This document shows, piece after piece, positions 24,301 to 29,698 of a stretch of 64,000 bases of DNA (its first letter is position 1; every line of letters begins with the position of its first letter). A program made the translations under genes and the position numbers. Source of the DNA: Branchiostoma floridae (Eukaryota; Chordata; Leptocardii; Amphioxiformes; Branchiostomatidae); assembly GCF_000003815.2 (NCBI RefSeq), contig NC_049990.1, positions 19,635,258 through 19,699,257 of the forward strand, read 5' to 3'. The notes below the pieces were generated by a model that was not told the origin of the DNA, did no database searches, and saw only the letters and a program-made list of their open reading frames with translations.

Positions 24301-25649
24301 TCCCGCTACCACGAAATTAAATCCCCGCGAACTTAAATGCATTTACAGTACTAGTTCAATACGTGCATTTTCCTTGGTGGGGGTGGGGGTATGTGTGGTT
24401 GTAAGCATGTTTACATCAAATGGGCATCGGTAGGCGTCTGTTTCAAAACTAAATTAGAGGGCTATTGACATCCAATTTAGATCAATCAATCAGCTTGTAT
24501 AGCTACTGCCGCTCAAGTGAAAACATAACGAAGGACAATGACTATTCAAGGTATTCAAGGTATTCAAGGCTTTGTCCAAGCGTATCACAAGAGAGACAAA
24601 CTGGAACACATGGTTATATATTGGGTAAACTGTGCATTCTATAGCTAACTAGGTGCACTGTAAATGCATAACAGGATGCTACCATGGCCTTGGGTAGACA
24701 AAACAACCGATGACTCACTTAAAACAACAAAATATTAGTTGAATCAGATGGAATATTCAGAGAGAGGACACAACACCGTGACTGTCTTGCTCTACAAATA
24801 ACGTTACAGTAAAGGACAGGTCAATGTAGACCATATCACCAATCAGATGTTATACTTAATGATGTTGCTTCGTCCATTCCCAAGATTTACTTGGGGATTA
24901 TGTAACACTAGCCCTGTAGGACATTACAGATATATAAAGAGATTACAGATAGATAAGTACACGCCCTATAGGACATATGTTGTGTACTGATCTAGACGTT
25001 TTTTGTATGACAGTGACTTCAACTGTTCTTAAGATGCTGTTAAATTTGGCTTACGCTTACGTACAACGAAGAACATTGCCGCCAATGACGTTGGTAACAA
25101 TTGTCAGTATTGAGAATAATTGTCGTTGTGTTTTGGTGCACAATGATGACCCTTTTAGCAAGACCTGTAGGTCATTGAAAGCTACATACGGGTTGCATGT
25201 GTACGTCTTTGAGACACTGACTCTCCCTAAGTCACTGAAATATCATGCTCGATACAAACTAACTGACTCAACAGCAAGAAAAAACACAGGTTTTTTTTTA
25301 GGTATTGAATTTTGATACAAAGTAACAAGACCTTGAGGCCAATCCATAGTTACGGGTTGTATAAGACCCAGACAGCGTGTATCTCTTCTCCCTAAGTAAC
25401 AGAAAAAAACAAACCTACATCTAGTCAAGACTAACAGAAGAGAAATGAAAAATTAGCACCTATCATTCTGTATGATAATCCACCATTTCATAACTAATAC
25501 ACAATAAATCAACGGCCATGACAATTGCCCCACCTTCTGAGACCAAAAAAAAAAAAAAAACGAGGACAACTTAAGGACGACGTACATAAAACCAACTCAC
25601 CTGCACACAAAAGATGCAGAAGAAAGATCCTTAGGCCTAGCGTTCCCAT
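146..25649 (-). CDS. R1 (gene level, partial): tandem paralogue of R2
   Basis: Fourteen exons are visible, with 705 codons in frame. The gene then leaves the window at position 1 after the first exon of its third propeller. Approximate residues: signal peptide 1-16; propeller 1, 17-290; EGF 291-330; propeller 2, 331-613; EGF 614-653; start of propeller 3, 654-705. Exons 5, 6, 7, 11, 13 and 14 have the same length as in R2, the others differ by multiples of three, and every phase matches. This shows common descent by tandem duplication. The first intron is about 16 kb and repeat-filled. Whether R1 shares the HYR/CCP/TM part cannot be seen here. A secreted or membrane receptor role is inferred from the family. 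Confidence 0.83.
674..793 (-). CDS. R1 exon 13: EGF module 2
   Basis: 120-nt phase 1-1 exon: [33 protein letters not shown]. Nearly identical in pattern to R2 exon 13. Confidence 0.9.
1010..1175. repeat. Dispersed repeat copy in the R1 intron between exons 12 and 13
   Basis: GCAGTACCAAGATCACATAA, CAAATAGACCTTAACCTTCG and ACACACGGACAAACAGACAC recur in diverged form around 40,200-40,310 and 44,640-44,830. Confidence 0.4.
1213..1351 (-). CDS. R1 exon 12: end of propeller 2
   Basis: Encodes EWITATDWSDDSINFLYEQG, then GVEYFDRSRQQP. Phases 0 to 1. It is diverged from R2 exon 12, but the length class, phases and [20 protein letters not shown] alignment agree. Confidence 0.8.
1352..2357. other. R1 intron 11 (between exons 11 and 12)
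   Basis: A GC-rich patch (1,540-1,700, with GCCCGGGGCCCGGCG) and a tRNA-like fragment near 1,940-2,070 (CTGGTAGTGGTG, and on the minus strand GTGAGTTCGAGTC) are the only structure I see. Confidence 0.4.
2358..2475 (-). CDS. R1 exon 11: propeller 2
   Basis: 118 nt as in R2. Encodes LFWADTSRDVIDSCDLNGD, then HFYDITTDG. Phases 2 to 0. Confidence 0.88.
3198..3329 (-). CDS. R1 exon 10: propeller 2
   Basis: Encodes YVFWSDWSSSNPRIERAVL, then RTVLV and ERPSGLVINGNR. Phases 2 to 2, donor GTGGGA. There is no long ORF here. It was found by homology to R2 exon 10. Confidence 0.84.
3760..3989 (-). CDS. R1 exon 9: propeller 2
   Basis: Encodes [16 protein letters not shown], then WIAVVNY and [14 protein letters not shown]. 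Phases 0 to 2. The acceptor position was chosen by phase. Confidence 0.87.
4105..4260 (+). mobile_element. tRNA-derived SINE fragment
   Basis: GGTGTAGTTGCTGAG, then CCGGGTTCGACCCCATGATA, resembles the head of the 38,081 element in diverged form. It sits in the R1 intron between exons 8 and 9. Confidence 0.45.
4305..4534 (-). CDS. R1 exon 8: propeller 2
   Basis: Encodes SPSYLWLDHS, then RIEAIDYDFERNKIFWADTG. Phases 1 to 0, donor GTACGA. Confidence 0.86.
4865..4984 (-). CDS. R1 exon 7: EGF module 1
   Basis: 120-nt phase 1-1 exon: [28 protein letters not shown]. It retains all six EGF cysteines. Confidence 0.9.
5456..5562 (-). CDS. R1 exon 6: end of propeller 1
   Basis: 107 nt as in R2. Encodes NRTVLVDDLSSPNDIYVF. 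Phases 2 to 1, donor GTAAGA. Confidence 0.85.
6040..6208 (-). CDS. R1 exon 5: propeller 1
   Basis: 169 nt as in R2. Encodes ENRLYYCDGGDYSIYSSD, then LFGIAIDDDTIYWSSW. The two aromatic motifs are YYCD and YWSS, degenerate forms of YWTD. Phases 1 to 2. Confidence 0.83.
6239..7103. mobile_element. CGCGAA-type inverted-repeat MITE, interrupted
   Basis: Ends share TACTGT(A/G)AAT...TTAAGTTCGCGG with ends in TTTACAGTA. Inner sequence is rich in TTCGCGG/CCGCGAA. The same element occurs uninterrupted at 24,135 and 27,713. This copy has a second element nested in it at about 6,380-7,036. Confidence 0.75.
6380..7036. mobile_element. Nested repeat with CACACCAGTT ends
   Basis: It begins GGGGGCACACACCAGTTT and ends in the complement AACTGGTGTGTTC. 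Its interior matches 62,330-62,990 over some 650 bp, including the stretch around the paired phrase GGCGCGCGGCATT. It sits inside the 6,239-7,103 MITE, so it inserted later. Confidence 0.65.
7104..7982. other. R1 intron part without recognised features
   Basis: About 880 bp between the nested MITE and exon 4. I see nothing in it beyond ordinary AT-rich intron sequence. Confidence 0.5.
7983..8107 (-). CDS. R1 exon 4: propeller 1
   Basis: Encodes YMYWTDWGSNDRIDRAAMDG, then NMITIDYK. Phases 2 to 1, donor GTAAGA. Confidence 0.9.
8289..8454 (-). CDS. R1 exon 3: propeller 1
   Basis: Encodes VYGLALDHEGGNIYWTDS, then SVARKDGSLRRTLL and GLVLDPRNG. Phases 1 to 2. Its 5' part is copied in a 110-bp tandem duplication just upstream. 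It is broken into short frames, so it was found by homology to R2. Confidence 0.87.
8411..8630. repeat. 110-bp tandem duplication across the R1 exon 3 acceptor
   Basis: Two copies (8,411-8,520 and 8,521-8,630) at an exact 110-bp offset, diverged by a modest number of substitutions. The unit holds intron sequence, the acceptor and the first part of exon 3. The upstream copy keeps an AG and an open frame for about 12 codons, then lacks the rest of the exon. Confidence 0.85.
9180..9434 (-). CDS. R1 exon 2: propeller 1
   Basis: Encodes EPFLLVADNVLDAILQVNV, then SPRSVDYDPTTDFVYWSD and RARRDGSGRETI. Phases 1 to 1, acceptor CTTCAG, donor GTGAGC. Confidence 0.88.
9530..9600 (+). mobile_element. tRNA-derived SINE fragment
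   Basis: Contains GTCCTGGGTTCGATCCCCTG, a B box in the same context as at 4,150 and 38,145. The 5' part is lost. Confidence 0.4.
10078..10200. mobile_element. Half copy of the CCGG-rich-terminus MITE
   Basis: Carries the GGCTTAGGTCCCC...CCCGGGGCCCGGCCGG end module seen at both ends of the elements at 26,266 and 37,406, followed by GAAAATATGATATAAA. The other end is not seen. Confidence 0.5.
10190..10562 (+). mobile_element. LINE 3' end fragment (CR1-like)
   Basis: A broken frame reads HFIMEFSRYASLRNELFTFL, like the C-terminal H/C-containing region after the RT of CR1/L2-type elements. Stops follow, then a terminal CCATACTTTGTACCATGTAC tail with AATAAAGTTCTT. A sister tail is at about 21,125-21,205. 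Confidence 0.6.
10670..10905. mobile_element. Composite CCGG-rich-terminus MITE copy
   Basis: Holds a near-palindrome (CATCCCGACAGGGACCC against GGGCCCTGTCGGGATG) and a further end near 10,870-10,905 (GTGACCTTAGCCTAAGC). It is probably two rearranged copies of the 26,266 family. Confidence 0.5.
10975..12545. repeat. Tandem array of about 300-340-bp units
   Basis: Five diverged units beginning near 10,980, 11,265, 11,590, 11,930 and 12,235. Each contains ACAGACATCGCCAG, GGTTGAGTAG, GGGACAAGTTACACTG, GGACACTGTGC and a late GTCTCCTTTG, ending near CACGTACTGATCTTG. No coding frame persists across units. It lies in R1 intron 1. Confidence 0.8.
12701..13141. mobile_element. Non-autonomous piggyBac-like element
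   Basis: Starts CCCTCAAACCACCGTA and ends with the exact complement TACGGTGGTTTGAGGG. The right flank is TTAA (13,142-13,145) and the left flank CTAA, a one-base change. CCCT termini at TTAA are the piggyBac signature. Secondary inverted GGGGTCAAA/TTTGACCCC blocks lie inside. No transposase. Confidence 0.7.
13530..16585 (-). mobile_element. Intact non-LTR retrotransposon flanked by an 11-bp target-site duplication
   Basis: The element body is bounded by direct repeats AAAACCCATTA at 13,519-13,529 and 16,586-16,596. It lies in the sense of R1 within intron 1. Its 3' end carries short TAGGCAGG-type repeats instead of poly(A), as RTE-type elements often do. The duplicated intron segment near 21,470 shows the empty site. 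The 5' end coincides almost exactly with the ORF start, so slight 5' truncation is possible. Confidence 0.85.
13551..16583 (-). CDS. Retrotransposon polyprotein: AP endonuclease and reverse transcriptase
   Basis: One uninterrupted 1,010-codon frame. Residues about 45-300 form an exonuclease/endonuclease/phosphatase (APE) domain with TWNTRTMW, GLAETHWD, VIMGDFNAVVGSD and GSDHSLV. Residues about 500-780 form the reverse transcriptase, with KMDPANYRAISLL, ESQFGFRSGRGTVDAI, FIDFKAAFDTVWR, GVRQGCLMSPVLFNIFLE and the catalytic YADDTTL. The C-terminal region has RLRRLRWFGHV and RPRGRPPKRWRDQI, common to RTE/BovB-like and related elements. The domain order without a visible ORF1 also suits RTE. The clade is inferred without a tree. 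All catalytic signatures are intact, which suggests a young copy. Independent of R1. Confidence 0.93.
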   Translation of the reverse strand: MGDQEVLEQVPERVSPLITPPEGTPCLHISSFLGPKTREMSPREAILNIATWNTRTMWKDMNYKLDLLCKTLVDFKISIIGLAETHWDNEMGQVFEHGDYAFFQACRKDGKHRQGVAIAILKSLVPNVDAFDPISERLVSITLKTNVGKLVIFQVYAPDSSYPDEEIDSFYDMLQTKINQRPNNSHMVIMGDFNAVVGSDLCDLMPDVVGSFGLGSTNSRGWKLLEFCAVNGTVITNTLFEHKPLRRATWFSPDKSTKNQIDFIIVNNELKYAVKNSRSYHSADIGSDHSLVLANFMLSTKSHRKPRTLPNRFDVDKLRDPETAAAFSAKLQECFEPLIQLDNMEINDLYAKFQSATNKATKDVVGHKKYSKVEGLPPCVERACNDRREARLAMLNHPEDVGAKNNYQKQNKVVKNEIKKHKHQQLRNKVQSMEKDYANNNSHNLFKTVRELENKPKKPLNIVTDKNGIKHSNPNDVLNVWEQHFKEHLNTEFQHQVEALEDIPEPSANLAKGPPISRGEIELAIKRMKWRKAPGADEITAEVLASGGEAMLDMLYLIFTKVWNEEIPPKEWSKMLVIPVHKKGSKMDPANYRAISLLSIPGKVFSRILLDRMKERTEAHFKESQFGFRSGRGTVDAIFVVRQILEKAKERKVNLHFHFIDFKAAFDTVWRKALWKMMRAIGVEAKIVNIIEELYRNTQCAITINRQITNWFQVGVGVRQGCLMSPVLFNIFLEFVMDELKSLDTTFQLHDNLSTEERYADDTTLIAAIFSKLQLSTKELEVACKKWGLKVNAAKCKVISSIEQENIFIEGKNVEKVPEFVFLGSVVPGTTNDIKRRISLAASAFGRLRKTVWNCKSFSRCLKMRLFRALILPIATYACETWTLKKSDESLLLAFEMRCLRAILSVSLRHRIPNVEIRARLGIENTIIDSIRLRRLRWFGHVVRRPPHTLVNKAYYQDFQKPRPRGRPPKRWRDQIEKDIGQSIKLAERSAANRAVWRNITEGARGQSLA
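16775..16861 (-). tRNA. tRNA-like sequence (probable pseudogene or SINE head)
   Basis: 87 nt with an A-box-like TTAGCGCCCGAGCGGTC, a long variable region and a perfect T arm/B box GTGGGTTCGAACCCCAC. The length suits a class II (Leu/Ser) tRNA. Only four or five of seven acceptor pairs form and I find no convincing anticodon loop, so a functional tRNA is unlikely. Confidence 0.4.
16973..17074. repeat. 13-bp tandem repeat, about 7.8 copies
   Basis: The unit CTGCTACGCACAG repeats perfectly, and each junction makes a CAGCTG E-box palindrome. It is absent from the duplicated segment near 21,500, so it expanded or arrived later. Confidence 0.95.
17881..18390 (+). mobile_element. 5'-truncated LINE fragment
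   Basis: An open frame to 18,280 includes RVCQFCTSNMVEDEVYFTVD, then LMRFDKPTIAKPI and YIFTITKKREEAE, like the Cys-His C-terminus following the RT in CR1/L2-type elements. Its 3' tail ends in CATT repeats near 18,385. It is missing from the duplicate segment at 22.2 kb. Confidence 0.65.
18780..18895 (+). mobile_element. LINE 3' tail remnant
   Basis: CGTACTATAAAGGTCTTCATC with CATCAT repeats resembles the tail of the fragment ending at 18,390. There is no coding part. Confidence 0.4.
19365..19818. mobile_element. Non-autonomous hAT-like element
   Basis: Ends TAGGGATGGGTACCGGTAC and GTACCCAGCCCTA are inverted. Subterminal AGGTCC/GGACCT repeats lie inside (19,400-19,455 and 19,720-19,770). The duplicated segment at about 23,310 lacks it. 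The TAGGGNTGGGTA terminus is typical of animal hAT MITEs. No transposase. Confidence 0.6.
21040..21205 (+). mobile_element. LINE 3' tail fragment
   Basis: Ends TGCCATACTTTGTACC, GTACAACTGTTGTGCAATAA and AGTTTTTATT, the same tail as at 10,530-10,562. Confidence 0.5.
22416..22664. mobile_element. MITE with AAGGTGCACTCTCACT ends
   Basis: 249 bp with about 50-bp terminal inverted repeats (GCGTCAAGCTTGCGTCACTG inside), flanked on both sides by TTA. It shares its interior (CGATATTGCGTA/GTAGATATTGCGTAA type) with the element at 47,281-47,527. Confidence 0.8.
24135..24350. mobile_element. CGCGAA-type MITE, intact copy
   Basis: 216 bp from TACTGTAAGTGCAG to TTTACAGTA, with long imperfect terminal inverted repeats carrying TTCGCGG and CCGCGAA. 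No coding capacity. Confidence 0.75.
25601..25649 (-). CDS. R1 exon 1: signal peptide
   Basis: ATG at 25,649 opens 16 codons (MGTLGLRIFLLHLLCA), then a GTGAGT donor in phase 1 that fits exon 2. It is the only in-phase leader I found in the 16 kb upstream of exon 2, and it mirrors R2 exon 1. The long distance makes the link less certain than the exons themselves. Confidence 0.65.
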
Positions 25650-26265
25650 ACTTGGTCCTATATGGAAAACGCCGATGGTGTGTATTAAACGCAGATTCAA
25701 AAGTCTAGATCCAAAATTGGACACGCATGTCGTTTTGCCAAGGGGTAGCTCAGAGGTAAGGTTTGCCCAGGGGTACACCTAGCCATGACTATACCATTAT
25801 GACATCTTATAGGGGTGTCCGAGGAAGATCTTTATTGGTTTCCCGCTTTATTTCTCCACTACTACAATTCCCCTGAATTCTGTAGTTTTTATAATTTCTA
25901 TGCGCACATTTTCCCATTTCTAGAGCATTCTGACATCAAATTTTTAGAAGGAGAAAAATTAATGCACCCCCGTTGTACCACATAACTCCGTTGACCCGTG
26001 TAATCCAGGCCGTTCTCCCAACAAAAGTACCGCACCTTAAAGGTGTTTTTGCCGGCATGTGAAATCCAGTCGGGCGTATCTTTCCCCAGCCTACCCGTCG
26101 AGTAAGCCTCTGTGAGAAACAAAGGATCGGTGGGTGTTTACCAAATCCTCTCCGATTTCACCAGTGTGTGCACTCTTTTTTGAGGTCTTCATTGGGTAAT
26201 AGGGACTGCAGACGTTTTTTTGCCTCCGGTCAGGGATCGTGCCTTGCCTCTTTCTGTGCGTATAT

Positions 26266-26480
26266 TTAAGCCTAACGTCACATTTCTACAAAGGGGCCCG
26301 GCCGGGTAGTTTTGAGGAACGAAAAGTACGATATAAAAGACAATAAAAACACAAAACGGTCCAATAATAATGATAATTCAACAGCATGCCTTGTGCATAT
26401 TTATTGGCATAAACTTTAATTTTTCGTTTTCGCGAACAACCCGACCGGGCCAAGTTTAGGAAATGTGACGTAGGCCTAAG
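26266..26480. mobile_element. MITE with CCGG-rich termini
   Basis: Inverted ends TTAAGCCTAACGTCACATTT and AAATGTGACGTAGGCCTAA enclose GGGCCCGGCCGGG and CCCGACCGGGCC. About 215 bp, intergenic between R1 and R2. Confidence 0.75.
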
Positions 26481-27189
26481 TCGGTATGAGTTGCATATTG
26501 ACATTTTCTGGTTTAGAAGAAGTTTGCGGGGAAGAAAGAAACATTTTTTTCGGTCAAAAACTTTATCCAAGCAAAAAAAGTGTGAATACACAAATACACG
26601 AATTTGAATACACGCGCAAGTGCGACTAAATTTGAGATATCTGAGATTTTTCTATAATGGCCTCGTAGTATTTAAAAGGTTACCAAAAATGCCCATCTCC
26701 CGAAATATTGAAAAGACTGCAAAGCTTTGGGTTTGTAAAAATTGCTGTTATTAATAATAATAAAGGTAAAATAGTAAATGAAAATAGAATTGATTATACT
26801 ACCTAATAAATCACTAGGTAGTATTCATCTTTGACTGGGGTGAATAATTATGCATTTTCGCCTAGCTAGTGGTAGTACAGTGTAGATTCGCATTTCCCAT
26901 ACAGATTAACTGAAGAGCCTACATGTATATTTCACAGGTTTAAATAGCACGTGTTGGTTTTACCTTCACAGGCAGTGGTATCTATTACCAGCTGGTACAA
27001 GCACAGGAAATCAGATGCCACATGTATGTTTTGTAAAATATTGTGTTGGGAAAAATTTGTATGCTGTATCGTTGTTACGTATGACATGATATTTCTATAT
27101 GCCAAGCGACATAACCGCAAGTTTCTAATGTCTGGGTTTTCATGAGTAAAGCGAGCTTATAGCACTTTCCCCGACTTTGGTCGGCTCTC
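26481..27189. other. Intergenic, no feature seen
   Basis: AT-rich sequence between R1 exon 1 and the G-rich repeat. Short frames show no family similarity. The R1 promoter should lie right of 25,649, but I see no TATA box or other motif I can defend. Confidence 0.5.
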
Positions 27190-27311
27190 GGCTCCTTAGC
27201 GGGAGGGGGCTCCTTAGCGGGAGGGGGCTCCTTAGAGGGAGGGGGGCTCCTTAGAGGGAGGGGGGCTCCTTTATAATTAGAGGGAGGGGGCTCCTTAGAG
27301 GGAGGGGGCTA
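27190..27311. repeat. G-rich tandem repeat of 18-20 bp
   Basis: About six copies of GGCTCCTTAG(C/A)GGGAGG, each with a run of five or six Gs, one copy interrupted by TTATAATTAG. The plus strand could form G-quadruplexes. Confidence 0.85.
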
Positions 27312-27712
27312 TCATAGCTACGGACAACGCTGTAGAATAGTCTACGAGCTTCGGTCGTATTATTTTATGGCCAAAAGGTCGAACTATCTCATCATCAACA
27401 GACATTCGCGTGTATTTTATTACTGATGATGTACACTTAGCTAACCATTGTTTTGTTTTGTTTTGTTTACACTAGGTTCATACTGATAGGTAAAAACTGC
27501 ATACCCGAACACATTTATTTCAACCACTCACATCGGGAAGGAGCCTACGCTTTTCAATAAATTGGGTAGGAATTTTTTTCGAGCAACCTCGTCACCCCTG
27601 CTTGAGTCAGTTAGTCGAACTTTCCAAAACTCGATGTTTCTGACTTAGAGGGAAAAGATGCTGCTACAGTGAGCGTAGTTTAGTGCCTAGAAGTGGTCAA
27701 TGGGCTTGCAAA

Positions 27713-27923
27713 TACTGTAAATGCATTTAAGTTCGCGAGGATTTAATTTCGCGGTAGCGGGGAAACGGAATTTTCGCGGAGGTTTTAATTTCGCGGTAGC
27801 ACCATGCACTGTAGTATCTTATTGCCCTGGAAAAATGTTCGCGGTGGTTTTAAATTCGCGGTGAAATGCCAACGCGAAAACCGTGAATATAAATCCACCG
27901 CGAACATTTCTGCATTTACAGTA
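27713..27923. mobile_element. CGCGAA-type MITE, intact copy
   Basis: 211 bp from TACTGTAAATGCATTTAAG to GCATTTACAGTA, inverted at both ends. It lies between R1 exon 1 and the R2 stop. Confidence 0.75.
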
Positions 27924-29231
27924 ACAAACTTATTGTTGAAATAGGTGTATGTAATGGGCTCTCTTTTACATGCTCTCCTCAAAAACGGGGTTTATAGAGT
28001 TAAACAAGTTAAAAAAAAACTTTCAGAGACTCAACTTTTGGAAGCACAGTGATCGACCTCAAATTGCATGGCGTACGGCCGTCGGTCGGACGAGTTTCGC
28101 CCGACTCCTGTTTGTTTGCAAATATAATAAAAATTTGGACTTTAGACCTAGCGTCTGTATGTGACCGCGTTCTAACAGGTGCTTTATCGTCAGACGATGC
28201 GTGACATGTTGCCACTGACGTCTATATGTAAACCAGGTGTTGCTTTGCAAACAGTCTCTCAAGAAATGAACCATATCTGTACGGTGCTTCACAACTTTGC
28301 AAGATCGCTAAGGAGACCACAAACAGTACTGTAAGTGGTAACATAAGACCGTGGCGGTGAACTTACATCGCATGTAAAAAGCTAACATAGTAGTTATGTG
28401 TAAACACACGTCTTGTACAAGCTAGCGACAAGAAATGTCTGCTTGCTCAGCATGTTTGCATTCTTTCTCACAAGGGATATTAACACCGCTGTTCTCACCT
28501 ACTGTATTGTAAGCACTTTGAGGTATAGTCATGCAATGTCTGTTCTTGTTTTTATGTTGATTTTGATGAATTTTAAAGTCAGAGATCAAATGGATATTTC
28601 TGTGTTCACCAAAGTACATATGTATGTGTACATGTTACAGACGTCATAAACATTTCAATGAAATTTCTCTAATTACTTAGAACTGTGTTTTACCACTACC
28701 CCATTCTCGCTAATGCAAATATGGAGTAAAATAGAGGAAATGTTATGATATTTCTCTTTAAGCTTAGTACCTGCATTACGTATAGATTAAGAGGACTGTA
28801 CAAAGGTATCAAACTAGCATAGAATATCTAAACATACCATTGTTTCTGGATATAGACAAAAGCTTAATAACATTTGTAATTGAATGTCTAAATATCATTT
28901 CAAGTAAACTATACTATATACATATTTGTCGTCGTCCATACCAACATTTCTCTCAATGGGTAAGAGGAGAATATTATATTAATATAATAACTATATTTGT
29001 ATATTAGTATAATAACTATATTTGACATGATTATCACTTCACAAGAAACTGCCTTAGTGCAATAATTTCCAGCAAAGAATATACAGGTACATAAAATGTA
29101 GTCCCATTCTGTAGGTTATATTTTTTGTTTCGTAAAAAAATGTTTTAAGCAGTAGATTTTGCAATACATGTACGCCTGAAGTAAAACTTTTATCCATTTT
29201 TTTCATGGAGGCGAATAGACCCATGGTCTGC
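27924..29231. other. Intergenic 3' flank of R2
   Basis: Contains the presumed R2 3' UTR directly left of 29,232, an AT-rich duplication near 28,975-29,030 (AATAACTATATTTG twice) and no gene. Confidence 0.5.
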
Positions 29232-29698
29232 TTAGAACCTTGATGACCTAACACCCTTTCCAAAGTTTACAGAATAACTATTCCGAGAACCATTGTTCGA
29301 GTCCTTCTTTACAACAGAGGGCGCCATCTTGGATACGGTACTTCCAAAGTCACTCATATTTTCGTACACAGTGGAAACATCGCTTCGAGTGGAGTACTTT
29401 CCAGACGCTTGACTCGCAAGACTAGACCTGCGGCCGTTACCAAACGCTAGGTTCTGTGGCAATAACGTGTTAGCTGTAGGGTTCGGGGAGTAGTGACGAC
29501 CAGAATAAGACTTTAGACTATGTGTAGCCGGGTATTTGAAGTTGTCTGGAGCATATGAGCCACCGGAGGCATATGGACGTTGTTTCTGCTCGGTTGGGTC
29601 GACGCTGTAGATGTTCTCCTTTCTTGGAAGTGGTGGAAGCATGACTCTTAGGCCGTCTCCTTTCGACTGTTTCGTTCCGGCCATCATTCCAGGGATTT
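29232..29698 (-). CDS. R2 exon 25: cytoplasmic tail and stop
   Basis: A terminal exon of 467 nt ending SSRF and TAA. The 155-residue tail is rich in Ser, Tyr, Asn and basic residues. Visible short motifs are PPLPRK (class II SH3-type), VYENM (fits pYxxM and YxN SH2 sites) and several SY or YS pairs. There is no catalytic domain. I see no clear AATAAA downstream before about 28,900. Confidence 0.88.

Larger units (their letters stand above)
21200..24900. repeat. Segmental duplication, copy B and partial third copy
   Basis: Copy B of the segment at 13.2-20.8 kb. The part from about 24,395 to 24,900 repeats blocks of copy B again (for example 24,580-24,740 against 23,150-23,310), so a third partial copy is present. 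No coding exon is evident. Confidence 0.75.
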
